A DNA stretch of 64,000 nt from Chryseobacterium taklimakanense (GTDB lineage Bacteria; Bacteroidota; Bacteroidia; Flavobacteriales; Weeksellaceae). The notes under the pieces were generated by a model, which did no database searches, was not told the origin of the DNA, and saw only the letters and a program-made list of their open reading frames with translations. The stretch is taken from the NCBI RefSeq assembly GCF_900187185.1, contig NZ_LT906465.1:868001-932000 (forward strand), given 5' to 3'. Of this stretch, positions 17,916-26,941 are shown one piece after another. Both the position numbers and the translations under genes were made by a program. How positions within the stretch are numbered: the first letter of the stretch is position 1; each line of letters opens with the position of its first letter.

Positions 17916-18554
17916 ATGGAATTAAGTTACCTCGTTCGCGAACCTGAACACATCACGTCGGAAACACCTATCCTTTTTATGCTCCATGGTTATGGAAGTA
18001 ACGAGGAAGACCTCTTTTCTTTTCGGGATACGCTACCTCAAGACTGGTTGATCGTGAGCTTTCGGGCACCGCTGAATACACCATATGAAGGCTATTCTTG
18101 GTATGATATCAATTTCAATAATCCGGATGAATTTATCAATCCAGATCAGGCAAAAGATGCGATGAACGCCATCCTGAAATATATCGTTGAAATAAAACAG
18201 CGATACGGCCTGAAGGCTGGAAATACACATTTGGCAGGATTTTCACAGGGTGGAATTCTGACTTATGCCCTATCGCTGACCAATCCGCAGCTTTTTCATA
18301 AAGTGATTTGCATGAGCTGCTATCCTGAGGAAAAAATCCTCACCAACATCGTAAAGGATAAAAAGAAACTGGAGCATCTTCGCTTTTTTGTTTCACACGG
18401 AACTGATGATGCTGTAATCCCACTGGATTGGGCAAGAAAAGGCGCCGAGCTACTTTACAATCTCAGCTGTTATTTCACGTTCCGCGAATATATGAGCGGG
18501 CACGGCGTAAACCAGAAAAACTATATGGACCTGATGGACTTCTTAAACAAATAA
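17916..18554 (+). CDS. Alpha/beta hydrolase, carboxylesterase/phospholipase family
   Basis: A cytosolic serine hydrolase of the bacterial YpfH/carboxylesterase-2 type. The nucleophile elbow GFSQGG carries Ser110, HGYGSNEED forms the oxyanion region, and SHGTDDAVIP and SGHG supply the Asp and His. 212 aa is the usual length. No signal peptide is visible. Its stop codon directly abuts the stop codon of the convergent Lrp gene, with no spacer and no terminator between. Confidence 0.92.
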   Translation: MELSYLVREPEHITSETPILFMLHGYGSNEEDLFSFRDTLPQDWLIVSFRAPLNTPYEGYSWYDINFNNPDEFINPDQAKDAMNAILKYIVEIKQRYGLKAGNTHLAGFSQGGILTYALSLTNPQLFHKVICMSCYPEEKILTNIVKDKKKLEHLRFFVSHGTDDAVIPLDWARKGAELLYNLSCYFTFREYMSGHGVNQKNYMDLMDFLNK

Positions 18555-19016
18555 TCAGTCTGTAGAAATCACTGTCGTATTTTTAACTTCTTTTATTGTA
18601 AATGAACTTTGTGTGCTCGCAATGTTCTGAAGATTAGTGAGTTTCGTTACCATAAATTCCCGGTAATCCTTGATGTCTTTCACACAGATTTTCAGGATGT
18701 AATCGTAATCGCCACTCACATGGAAGCATTCTAAAACCTCGGAAAACTGCACAATTTCGTTCTCGAACTGGGTGATGTAATCTTTGCGGTGCTGCACCAA
18801 TTTTACGTGGCAGAGTACGATGAAATCTTTCTGAATTTTTTGCTTGTCAATCAGTGCGACATATTTTTCGATAACTTTTTGTTTTTCAAGCTTTTTTATC
18901 CGTTCAAAAACTGCGGTAACAGACAAATCGAGGGCGCTCGCCAGCTCTTTTGTGGTTTTTTTGGAATCGTTCTGTAATAAAAACAGCAATTTTTTATCCT
19001 TTCCGTCGAGTTGCAT
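18555..19016 (-). CDS. Lrp/AsnC family transcriptional regulator
   Basis: A 153-residue feast/famine regulator. The N-terminal winged helix-turn-helix (TKELASALDLSVTAVFERI, about 20-38) is followed by the RAM ligand domain (VECFHVSGDYDYILKI type core). It is divergently transcribed from a Cys/Met PLP lyase gene with a 156-bp AT-rich intergenic region, the normal layout for an Lrp regulator controlling its neighbour in response to an amino acid. That the ligand is a sulfur amino acid is an inference. Confidence 0.93.
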   Translation of the reverse strand: MQLDGKDKKLLFLLQNDSKKTTKELASALDLSVTAVFERIKKLEKQKVIEKYVALIDKQKIQKDFIVLCHVKLVQHRKDYITQFENEIVQFSEVLECFHVSGDYDYILKICVKDIKDYREFMVTKLTNLQNIASTQSSFTIKEVKNTTVISTD

Positions 19017-19172
19017 CAGAAATAATTTTGGTTATTTAAAAACAATCGACTCAAATTTAGATTTTTATTCTATCCCACCTCAAATTTTTAAATATATTTT
19101 CGGAATATTTAATTTATGATTGTTTTAAAGTTGCCTTTTATTCAAATTTAAGAATCTAAACAAAGAAGAATA

Positions 19173-20375
19173 ATGAAAGATTTCAACGCAGCAAACCACA
19201 TCCAGGATTTACAGTATTTCGGCGAATTCGGAGGCGTAAACCCTTCAATATCTGACAGTTCAACATACACATTTCTCTCAGCCAAAAAAATGTTTGACAC
19301 ATTTGAAGGCAATGCTGTGGGTTGTTACCTTTATTCCCGCCACTCTTCACCAAGCAATCTTTATCTTGCGCAGGCACTCGCAAAAATGGAAGGCACAGAA
19401 AGCGCCAATGTAACCGCGTCCGGAATGGGTGCTATCACTTCTACGATACTGCAACTGTGCAAAAGCGGCGACCACATCATTTCAAGCCGAACGATTTACG
19501 GTGGAACTTATGCTTTTATGAAGAATTTTCTGCCGGATTTTAAAATTGAAACTTCGTTTGTCGATATCACTGATTTGCAAAAGGTTGAAAGTGCCATTAA
19601 CGAAAACACCAAAGTGATTTACTGTGAGTCGGTGAGCAATCCGCTTTTGGAGGTTGCAGATTTAAGGGAACTTTCAAGAATTGCTAAAAAACACGATCTG
19701 AAACTTGTGGTGGACAACACTTTTTCGCCTTTATCCGTTTCACCTCAACTTTTGGGCGCGGATGTCACCATCCATAGTTTGACGAAATTCATCAACGGCA
19801 GCAGTGACACCGTGGGCGGCGTGTATTGCGGGACCCAGGAATTCATTGATGCTACGAAAAATGTAAATTCCGGCGCTTGTATGCTGTTGGGACCAACGAT
19901 GGACAGCCTGCGTGCGGCAAGTGTTTTAAAAAATTTGAGAACACTGCACATCCGTATGAAAAAACACAGCGAAAATGCACAGTTTTTAGCCGAAAAATGG
20001 GAACATGACGGACTGAAAGTGAAATATCCGGGACTGAAAAGCCACCCCCAGCACGAACTTTATAAAACAATGATTCACCAGGAATACGGTTTTGGAGGCT
20101 TGATTGCGCTAGATGTGGAAACCGTGGAAAAAGCCAACGAACTGATGGAACTGATGCAGAACGAAAACCTTGGTTATCTGGCGGTGAGTTTAGGTTTTTA
20201 TAAGACTTTATTCTCTGCTTCAGGAACATCGACTTCATCGGAAATTCCTGAGGATGAACAGAAAGAAATGGGGCTTTCGCCGGGCTTGATCCGTTTTTCG
20301 ATTGGTTTGGATCATGATATTGAAAGGACTTACCAAAAGATGAAAATGTGCATGGAGAAAGTGGGTGTTTTGTAA
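19173..20375 (+). CDS. Cys/Met metabolism PLP-dependent lyase (methionine gamma-lyase-like)
   Basis: Fold-type I PLP enzyme of the trans-sulfuration family (cystathionine gamma-synthase/lyase, methionine gamma-lyase). The PLP Lys is K205 in HSLTKF; the phosphate-binding SGMGAI and the VVDNTFSPLS motif with the PLP-ring Asp are intact. It is 400 residues, and the order of conserved motifs is complete. Which reaction it runs cannot be fixed from sequence: a catabolic gamma-lyase fits the divergent Lrp regulator. The neighbourhood lacks other methionine biosynthesis genes. Imperfect direct repeats begin about 10 bp after its stop. Confidence 0.9.
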   Translation: MKDFNAANHIQDLQYFGEFGGVNPSISDSSTYTFLSAKKMFDTFEGNAVGCYLYSRHSSPSNLYLAQALAKMEGTESANVTASGMGAITSTILQLCKSGDHIISSRTIYGGTYAFMKNFLPDFKIETSFVDITDLQKVESAINENTKVIYCESVSNPLLEVADLRELSRIAKKHDLKLVVDNTFSPLSVSPQLLGADVTIHSLTKFINGSSDTVGGVYCGTQEFIDATKNVNSGACMLLGPTMDSLRAASVLKNLRTLHIRMKKHSENAQFLAEKWEHDGLKVKYPGLKSHPQHELYKTMIHQEYGFGGLIALDVETVEKANELMELMQNENLGYLAVSLGFYKTLFSASGTSTSSEIPEDEQKEMGLSPGLIRFSIGLDHDIERTYQKMKMCMEKVGVL

Positions 20376-20384
20376 CGCTCTCTG

Positions 20385-20930
20385 ATCGCACGGATGTCAC
20401 AGATTTACACAGATTATTTGTAAAAAATGCTTACGCAATGACGCGGATGGCGATGATTTTCTTCAACGTTGAAGATAATCGCACAGATTTCACAGATTTG
20501 CACGGATTGTTTGTCAAATGCTCACGCCAATGACGCGGAGGGCGATGGCTTTCTTCTATGTTGAAGATAATCGCACAGATATCACAGATTTGCACGGATT
20601 GTTTGTAAAATGCTCACGAGATGATGCGGATGGAGATGATTTTCGCCGATGTTGAGGATAATCGCACTGATTTCACAGATTTACACAGATTATTTGTAAA
20701 AAATGCTTACGCAATGACACGGATGGCGATGGCTTTCTTCTATGTTGAAGATAATCGCACAGATACCACAGATTTGCACGGATTGTTTGTAAAATGCTCA
20801 CGCGATGACACGGATGGCGATGATTTTTTAATACTCTGGTGAATATGATTCGCACGGATGTCACAGATTCGCACGGATTGTTTGTCAAAAATTCTCCTGC
20901 GGATTGCTCAGATTACGCTGATTTTTAAGC
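20385..20930 (+). repeat. Left block of ~92-bp direct repeats (6 copies)
   Basis: Six head segments start near 20385, 20478, 20570, 20661, 20754 and 20848, spaced 91-94 bp. Each has a head of three CACRGAT-type heptamers about 9-10 bp apart (as in CACGGATGT-CACAGATTT-GCACGGATT) followed by a spacer containing GGATGGCGATG and CTATGTTGAAGATA. A degenerate seventh head follows at about 20900. Open frames across the units (RTDFTDLHGLFVK-like) arise from repetition and are not credible genes. Confidence 0.9.
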
Positions 20931-21022
20931 TACAAAAACTGTTGACCATTTCGGGTGTTATCAATCAAAAATTACTGATTTTTTTGACAGATTAAAAAAT
21001 TCATTTTACTTTTATAGCAGAA

Positions 21023-21050
21023 GGGGCTTCCGGTTTGGGAGCCTTTTCTT
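21023..21050 (+). terminator. Hairpin plus T-run in front of the secreted esterase
   Basis: GGCTTCC / GGGAGCC stem (one G-T pair) with a short loop, then TTTTCTT, ending about 11 bp before the esterase ATG. A TACTTTTA box at about 21007-21014 lies upstream of it, so the hairpin would be inside the 5' end of that transcript. It may instead end transcripts arriving through the repeat block. Confidence 0.5.
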
Positions 21051-21061
21051 AATTTTAGTTT

Positions 21062-21886
21062 ATGAAAAAATTCATGGTTCTTTTCGCTCTATTTTTTGTT
21101 TTGGGATTAAATGGTCAGGAAAAACAATCGACGGCCCAACCCAACGTAAAAATTATTTCCGAAAATTTTGAAATGCCGCAACTTCACCGCAAGCGCAGAA
21201 TCTGGGTTTATCTTCCACCGGATTACGAAACTTCAAAGAAAAAATATCCTGTGATGTACCTTCACGACGGACAAAACCTTTTTGATGACCGAACGTCCTA
21301 CGCCGGAGAATGGCAGATTGACGAAGCGCTGAATAAAATTTTTGCTCAAAGTAAGGAAAGTGCAATTGTAGTTGGAATTGACAACGGCGGTGAAAAGCGG
21401 ATTGAAGAACTTTCGCCCTTTAAAAATTCAAAATACGGCGGTGGAAACGGTGAAAATTATATGAATTTTATCGTGGAAACCCTGAAACCTTATATCGATA
21501 AAAATTACCGTACAAAATCTCGCAGAAAATGCACCTCACTAGGTGGCAGTTCGCTTGGCGCGCTGATTTCCGTTTACGGCGGTGTAAAATTTCCGGAAAC
21601 TTTCGGGAAAATTCTGGCGTTCAGCAATGCGTTCTGGTTTAACTCCAAAGAACTGAATGACTTTATACGGAATTCGAAAACCAATCTTAAAAGGCAGAAA
21701 TATTATTTCGTACAGGGCAAACACGAGTCTGAAGATATGGATGAACAAACTTTGAAAGTGATCAACAGTTTAAAATTGCGAAAAGTAAAACCTCAAAACA
21801 TCTACAACCGCTCCGACGAAGACGGCAAACACAATGAAATGTATTGGCGAAGGGAGTTTCCGGCGGCTTTTTTGTGGCTGAATTGA
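21062..21886 (+). CDS. Secreted esterase (enterochelin-esterase/EsteraseD-like alpha/beta hydrolase)
   Basis: A 274-residue protein with a cleavable N-terminal signal (MKKFMVLFALFFVLGLNGQ). The alpha/beta-hydrolase marks are YLPPDYETSKKKYPVMYLHDGQNLFD, a typical Fes/esterase strand, then GGSSLGALIS with the nucleophile Ser and a late KHNEMYW His region. It is related to enterochelin esterase and putative esterase PF00756; the substrate is unknown. It is flanked on both sides by repeat arrays, with no co-transcribed neighbour. Confidence 0.87.
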   Translation: MKKFMVLFALFFVLGLNGQEKQSTAQPNVKIISENFEMPQLHRKRRIWVYLPPDYETSKKKYPVMYLHDGQNLFDDRTSYAGEWQIDEALNKIFAQSKESAIVVGIDNGGEKRIEELSPFKNSKYGGGNGENYMNFIVETLKPYIDKNYRTKSRRKCTSLGGSSLGALISVYGGVKFPETFGKILAFSNAFWFNSKELNDFIRNSKTNLKRQKYYFVQGKHESEDMDEQTLKVINSLKLRKVKPQNIYNRSDEDGKHNEMYWRREFPAAFLWLN

Positions 21887-21890
21887 TTTT

Positions 21891-22880
21891 TTCGCACAGA
21901 TATCACAGATTTGCACGGATTATTTTTGAAAAAATACGTCCGCGGAGGGCGATGTTTTTTATGCTATGTTGAATTTAATCGCACGGATGTCACAGATTTG
22001 CACGGATTATTTTTGAATAAATGCGCCCGCGGAGGGCGATGTTTTTTATGCTATGTTGAATTTAATCGCACGGATGTCACAGATTTGCACGGATTATTTT
22101 TGAATAAATGCGCCCGCGGAGGGCGATGTTTTTTTCTCCTATGTTGAATTTAATCGCACGGATGTCACAGATTTGCACGGATTATTTTTGAATAAATGCG
22201 CCCGCGGAGGGCGATGTTTTTTTCTGCTATGTTGAATTTAATCGCACAGATTTCACAGATTTGCACGGATTATTTGTCAAAAATGTGCCTGCGGAGGGCG
22301 ATGTTTTTTCTGCTTGAATATAATCGCACAGATTTCACAGATTTGCACGGATTATTTTTGAAAAAATGCGCACGCGGAGGGCGATGTTTTTTTCTGCTAT
22401 GTTGAATATCATCACACGGATGTCACAGATTTGCACGGATTTGCACGGATTATTTGTGAAAAAATGCGCCTACGGATGGCGATGTTTTTTTCTGCTATGT
22501 TGAATATCATCGCACAGATTTCACAGATTTACACGGATTATTTTTGAAAAAATGCGCACGCGGATGGCGATGTTTTTTCTGCTTGAATATAATCGCACAG
22601 ATTTCACAGATTTGCACGGATTGTTTGTGAAAAAATGCGCTTGCGGATGGCGACGTTTTTTTCTGCTATGTTGAATTTAATCGCAAGGATGTCACAGATT
22701 TGCACGGATTATTTGTCAAAAATGCGCCCGCGGAGGGTGCGGATGGCGAGGTTTTTTTCTGCTATGTTGAATATAATCGCACGGATGTCACAGATTTACG
22801 CGGATTGTGTATTCCGAGAACATCCACATGACTGACTGCTGCTCTTCGTAAAGATTTCACAGATTTACACGGATTGAGTA
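21891..22880 (+). repeat. Right block of ~83-98-bp direct repeats (about 12 copies)
   Basis: Heads start near 21891, 21978, 22065, 22153, 22241, 22323, 22411, 22509, 22592, 22680, 22776 and 22850, spaced 82-98 bp. The head is the same CACRGAT triple as in the left block; the spacer is a shorter variant with GAATAAATGCGC, GCGGAGGGCGATG and CTATGTTGAATTTA. One copy (about 22411) has an internal duplication of TTGCACGGAT. The two last units end in a 40-bp segment (GAGAAC...GACTGCTG) present twice. Translated frames are repeat artefacts. Confidence 0.9.
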
Positions 22881-22915
22881 TTACGAGAACTGCCAGATGA
22901 CGGACTGCTGCCCTA

Positions 22916-23005
22916 GCCCTGATTGCAACGAAAATCCTTTTGCTTTTCTTTCACATAAGGAAAAGCAAAAGATTGCAGTGGAAAGCAGGTTCCCGGCTCC
23001 TGAAA
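22916..23005. other. Structured intergenic element between the repeats and purE
   Basis: A nested inverted repeat: a perfect 12-bp stem CTTTTGCTTTTC / GAAAAGCAAAAG (about 22937-22970) inside CCTG...TGC and GCAG...CAGG arms, flanked by conserved-looking words CCCTAGCCCTGAT on the left and GTGGAAAGCAGG and GGCTCCTGAAAA on the right. From memory, similar elements recur in flavobacterial genomes; the role is unknown. It could also act as a purE terminator on the minus strand. Confidence 0.5.
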
Positions 23006-23008
23006 AAA

Positions 23009-23512
23009 TTATTGATCGTAAGAATTCGGATGATTTTTCTTAATCTCCTCCACCGTTCCCAAAACCTTGTCTTTTAAAGAATCCTGATACTTCTGAAGTT
23101 TCTCAGCCACGTTTTCATCAGAATTTCCGATAATTTTTGCGGCTAAAATTCCGGCATTTGTGGCTCCGTTCAGTGCAACAGTAGCAACGGGAATACCCGA
23201 AGGCATCTGCAAAATCGATAAAACTGAATCCCAACCGTCGATAGAATTGGATGATAAAATCGGTACGCCAATCACGGGCAAAGTGGTGCAACTGGCGACC
23301 ATTCCCGGCAAATGTGCGGCACCTCCGGCGCCGGCGATGATGACTTTCAGTCCACGATTTTTGGCGGTTTTTGCGTAATCGAACATGCGCTCCGGCGTTC
23401 TGTGCGCGGAAACTACAGTGAGTTCGTAAGGGATTTCGAGCGATTTCAAAAAATCTGCCGCCTGCTGCATAATGGCCAAATCGCTTTGGCTGCCCATGAT
23501 GATACCGACCAT
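23009..23512 (-). CDS. purE: N5-carboxyaminoimidazole ribonucleotide mutase
   Basis: Purine biosynthesis enzyme converting N5-CAIR to CAIR. The 167-residue class I PurE core is complete: [37 protein letters not shown] and the [16 protein letters not shown] segment. It is cotranscribed with purK (84 bp upstream), which supplies its substrate. A structured element lies just beyond the stop. Confidence 0.97.
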   Translation of the reverse strand: MVGIIMGSQSDLAIMQQAADFLKSLEIPYELTVVSAHRTPERMFDYAKTAKNRGLKVIIAGAGGAAHLPGMVASCTTLPVIGVPILSSNSIDGWDSVLSILQMPSGIPVATVALNGATNAGILAAKIIGNSDENVAEKLQKYQDSLKDKVLGTVEEIKKNHPNSYDQ

Positions 23513-23596
23513 CGGATTACTGTTAAAAAATTAAGGTTTAAAGGTATGAATTTCCAGCGCTTTTTAGAAATTTTAAAATACAAAGGCTAATTTTTC

Positions 23597-24703
23597 TTAA
23601 GAAACCACTTTTACCAAAGATTTTATGTGAACAAGTTTTTCCATTAAATCTTCCCGGTTTTCCGCCAAAACGTTGATGTGCCCCATTTTACGGCCGGGCT
23701 TGGTTTCGGTTTTTCCGTAAAGGTGTACGTAAGTTTTGGGCAGTTGCAGAACCTCATTAATGCCGTCATATTTTACCTTTCCTGAAAAATTTTCTTCGCC
23801 AACCAAATTCAGCATTCCGGAAAAACCATTTGCATCGGTGTCTGCAAGCGGTAAATTTTTCAGGACGCGGTACATTTGCTCAAACTGCGAATTGGCATTG
23901 CCTTCCTGGGTTTGGTGACCGGAATTGTGCAGTCGCGGCGCAGTTTCGTTAACCCAAACTTTGCCTTTTTTGTCTAAAAATAGTTCAATGGCGAAAAGCC
24001 CGGGAGAATTGGCAGCGTCGATAAACTGTTTTGCAATCGCATCGGTCTGATTCTGGATATCTTCCGAAATATCGCTCGGACAGATATTAAAATCCAAAAG
24101 ATTGAGCTTCGGATCGGCCACCATTTCTGTTACAGGGAAAGTTTTGGTTTCCCCGTTTTCATTTTTGGCAACAATGATGGAAAGTTCCTTATCAATATCC
24201 ACCAAAGATTCCAAAACGGACGGCTCATCCCATAATTTCTGTAAATCTTCTTCGGTTTTGATGATCTGCACACCTTTTCCGTCGTACCCTCCGGTATTCA
24301 TTTTTTGTACGAAAGGCAAAGGAAAACCAGCTTCCGATTTATGCTGGATAATCTGAAATTCAGGGCTTGGGATTCCGTGTTTTTTATAAAATTCTTTCTG
24401 AAGGATTTTTTGCTGAATGGTTTGAATGATTTCCGGACTTGGAATGACCTTCACACCGTTTTTCACCAGTTCAAAAAGGGCATCCACATTCACGTGTTCA
24501 ATTTCGATGGAAACCACATCCTTCCCTTTCCCGAAATTTAAAACTGTATCGTAATCGTTGAAATTTCCTTCGGTAAAATAAGAGATGTTGGCGCAGGGCG
24601 CATCTTTCGCCGGATCGAGGGTGAACCATTCGTCATCGTATTTCAGTGCATTTTGAATGAGCATCCGCCCAAGTTGTCCGCCGCCGAGAATTCCGATTTT
24701 CAT
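23597..24703 (-). CDS. purK: N5-carboxyaminoimidazole ribonucleotide synthase
   Basis: ATP-grasp enzyme making N5-CAIR from AIR, bicarbonate and ATP. GILGGGQLGRML opens the pre-ATP-grasp domain; MNTGGYDGKGV and the NETAPRLHNSGHQT metal-site region are intact. Length 368 aa is normal. It is the first gene of the purK-purE operon. Confidence 0.97.
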   Translation of the reverse strand: MKIGILGGGQLGRMLIQNALKYDDEWFTLDPAKDAPCANISYFTEGNFNDYDTVLNFGKGKDVVSIEIEHVNVDALFELVKNGVKVIPSPEIIQTIQQKILQKEFYKKHGIPSPEFQIIQHKSEAGFPLPFVQKMNTGGYDGKGVQIIKTEEDLQKLWDEPSVLESLVDIDKELSIIVAKNENGETKTFPVTEMVADPKLNLLDFNICPSDISEDIQNQTDAIAKQFIDAANSPGLFAIELFLDKKGKVWVNETAPRLHNSGHQTQEGNANSQFEQMYRVLKNLPLADTDANGFSGMLNLVGEENFSGKVKYDGINEVLQLPKTYVHLYGKTETKPGRKMGHINVLAENREDLMEKLVHIKSLVKVVS

Positions 24704-24792
24704 TGTTTATTTTTTTGAGTTACAACCGCAAAAATAAGGATAAAGCGATAAATTGCAGCTTTATTTTAAAGCAAACAACCGGCATTTCGACC

Positions 24793-25350
24793 TTAAAGTT
24801 TATCAATTTTGAAATAACCTACTGAACTTGGATTTTCCTGATTTTCTACCATAGATTTTTTCAGGATGATAGAATATTTCTCTTTCATTTCTTTAGGCAA
24901 AATATCATGCACGTTGAAAATATCATCAATATCAACGCCGTGTTTGTCATCGATGTGGCTTACCGCATTTTCAAAGCCCATTGTTTTGTAAAATTCGGTT
25001 TGCTTTACCCGTTTTATCACTTCGCCCATTGATTTTCCTGCCATTAGATGCTGTTCGTGGAACTCCGCAAATTGTCCCGGTTTGTAGCCACCAAGATTAA
25101 TAAAAAACAATTGGTTTTCTGAGCTGCCAGGCGTTTTTTCAGCGATTTTCACTTCGTAGCTATCGACAAATTTTACTTCCTTATAAGCATCGAGGTGAAT
25201 TTTTCCTTTCGCTTCCGGCCAGAAAGCTTTTATCGACGGAACAAGATCACGCAAATTTTCGGCAATTCCGAAAAAGACGTCGTGCTGCTCTATATTCCGG
25301 CCTTCCGGCGTGGCACCGAGAATAATGTAAAAAAGTTTTAAGCCAGCCAT
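24793..25350 (-). CDS. DUF1543 domain protein
   Basis: A 185-residue cytosolic protein with the DUF1543 layout: start KLFYIILGATPEGRNIEQHDVFFGI, then a GGYKPGQFAEFHEQHLM segment in the middle. No enzyme motif is recognisable and the role is unknown. It starts 3 bp after the VOC gene and is clearly co-transcribed with it. Confidence 0.85.
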   Translation of the reverse strand: MAGLKLFYIILGATPEGRNIEQHDVFFGIAENLRDLVPSIKAFWPEAKGKIHLDAYKEVKFVDSYEVKIAEKTPGSSENQLFFINLGGYKPGQFAEFHEQHLMAGKSMGEVIKRVKQTEFYKTMGFENAVSHIDDKHGVDIDDIFNVHDILPKEMKEKYSIILKKSMVENQENPSSVGYFKIDKL

Positions 25351-25353
25351 GCA

Positions 25354-25731
25354 TTAAATTTCATAAAATTCCAGCGGAAGTTTGTCCGGGTCCTGTGTGA
25401 AAAAGAACTTTCTATCAGTGAACTCATCAATTCGGATTTCCTCGCAGACTAAACCTTTCCGAATCAGCTCATTCCGTTTTTCCTCTACATTTTCCACCGC
25501 AAAAGCAAGGTGGCGCAAACCGCAGGCTTCCGGTCGCGACGGCCTTTCTGGCGGGTTTGGAAAAGAAAAAAGTTCGATGACATAATGTTCGCCAATCGCC
25601 AAATCAAGTTTGTATGACTGCCTCGCTTCGCGGTACACTTCCCGAATGATATTTAAACCCAAAACTTCCGTATAGAATTTTTTGGAAACTTCGTAATTGG
25701 AGCAGATGATGGCGATGTGGTGAATTTTCAT
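25354..25731 (-). CDS. VOC family protein (glyoxalase/YaeR-like)
   Basis: A 125-residue vicinal-oxygen-chelate protein: HHIAIICSNYEVSKKFY at the start supplies a His ligand, and HYVIELFSFP and LRHLAFAVEN contain the next metal-site elements, closing with LPLEFYEI (a Glu ligand). The family covers glyoxalase I and others, and the substrate is not known. It is the first gene in the VOC-DUF1543 pair. Confidence 0.9.
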   Translation of the reverse strand: MKIHHIAIICSNYEVSKKFYTEVLGLNIIREVYREARQSYKLDLAIGEHYVIELFSFPNPPERPSRPEACGLRHLAFAVENVEEKRNELIRKGLVCEEIRIDEFTDRKFFFTQDPDKLPLEFYEI

Positions 25732-25778
25732 TTGATAATAGTAGTAATGTGATACTTTTTTTTGCAGAAATATTTTTT

Positions 25779-26867
25779 TTAAAATATCATTTCATCCTTC
25801 ACCACACCACCATTCTGCGTATGTTGCAACAATTCTTTTTCAATGAACGATTTGATTTTCTCAACAGATGCTTCTAAAGGCTCAGCGTGAGAGTTTACAT
25901 CTGCACTTGGGAAAAGTAAATGAACATTAGCGCCAGCGTCCAAAGTGAAAAACAGCGGCAAACCGGTTTCTTCACGGAATTTCCAGATTTTGTTGATGAC
26001 TTCCAAAGTGCCGGTTTTCATTAAAATAAAGGCGGGTTCGCTCATCATCATCATCGCATGTAGCGTTAGTGCCTCGTGTTCTACCAACGTCATGAACTTC
26101 TGTAAATCACCGGTTTTCAGAATATCTTTTAAAACAAAAAAATTGTCACGCGCTTCCTGAAAACGGCGTTCTGCATACGGATTGGTGTTCATCAGACCAT
26201 GCCCCACCGTGGAACTTACGGATTTTTCACCTTCGTGAATCAATAAAACCCAATCGTTGAAATTTTTGAAAATTGGGTGAATTTCTTCGTTGGGATATTT
26301 TACAGCAAATAAATCTGAACTTCCTTCAACAACAGGAGTTTCGCCCCAAACGACCAGTCCGCTGTAAAGGCTTCGGCACGCGCTTCCACTTCCCAATCTT
26401 GCGAGGAAACTGGCTTTTTGGTTATCGGTTACCGTTTTTTGGTTACCGTTTGAGAATTTTGAATTGAGTTCCATCAGACATTTCGCAATCGCCCCAAAAC
26501 CCGACGCAGAACTCGCAATTCCCGAACTGTGGGGAAAGGTGTTTTCGGTTCTGATGATGTATTTTCCCTGAATAATCCACGGAAGATATTTTTCAATGTT
26601 TTTGAAATATTTCTCAATTTTTTCAGCAAATTTTGGTTCTTCTGTCCCTGCAAGAAATGTTTGAACCGAAAAAGGTTCATTGGCCAGAAACTCCATTTCC
26701 GTATTCGTGCGGCAGTTGTTCAGTGTGTAACTGATGCTCGGATTGGCCGGGATTTGATTTTCGTATTTTCCCCAGTATTTGATCAGTGCAATATTGCTGG
26801 GGCAGGATGCAGAAACGGTTTGTGATGAAACCTTAAAGTTATTATTTCCGAGAAATTGGTTTTCCAT
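25779..26867 (-). CDS. mvaD: Diphosphomevalonate decarboxylase
   Basis: GHMP-kinase-fold enzyme making isopentenyl diphosphate from mevalonate diphosphate, the last step of the mevalonate pathway (used by many Flavobacteriia). Marks are NIALIKYWGK with the conserved Lys, NSCRT-type NNCRTNTE, and the GHMP phosphate loop PHSSGIASSASGFGA with SGSACRSLYSG; TLDAGANVHLL follows near the C-terminus. Length is 362 aa. It has a short gap from the acyl-CoA ligase gene upstream. Confidence 0.95.
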   Translation of the reverse strand: MENQFLGNNNFKVSSQTVSASCPSNIALIKYWGKYENQIPANPSISYTLNNCRTNTEMEFLANEPFSVQTFLAGTEEPKFAEKIEKYFKNIEKYLPWIIQGKYIIRTENTFPHSSGIASSASGFGAIAKCLMELNSKFSNGNQKTVTDNQKASFLARLGSGSACRSLYSGLVVWGETPVVEGSSDLFAVKYPNEEIHPIFKNFNDWVLLIHEGEKSVSSTVGHGLMNTNPYAERRFQEARDNFFVLKDILKTGDLQKFMTLVEHEALTLHAMMMMSEPAFILMKTGTLEVINKIWKFREETGLPLFFTLDAGANVHLLFPSADVNSHAEPLEASVEKIKSFIEKELLQHTQNGGVVKDEMIF

Positions 26868-26941
26868 AATTTATTTTAAACCACAAAAGTGACAAAAGTT
26901 TTTTAAGTTTAATTTAATTGCCAGTAAGAATTTCACAACAG

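Noticed and set aside
20348-20888. Open frames in the left repeat block (RTDFTDLHGLFVK-like)
   Set aside because: Same reason: repeat-derived, partly overlapping the 3' end of the PLP lyase gene.
21911-22835. Open frames of 60-80 codons across the right repeat block (e.g. HGLFLNKCARGGR-like)
   Set aside because: They are formed by repetition of a DNA unit whose length is close to a multiple of three. The readings shift frame between units and have no independent coding signal.
20385-22880. CRISPR array
   Set aside because: Units are not a fixed 23-50 bp repeat with unique spacers; the spacers themselves are homologous between units, and no cas genes are nearby.
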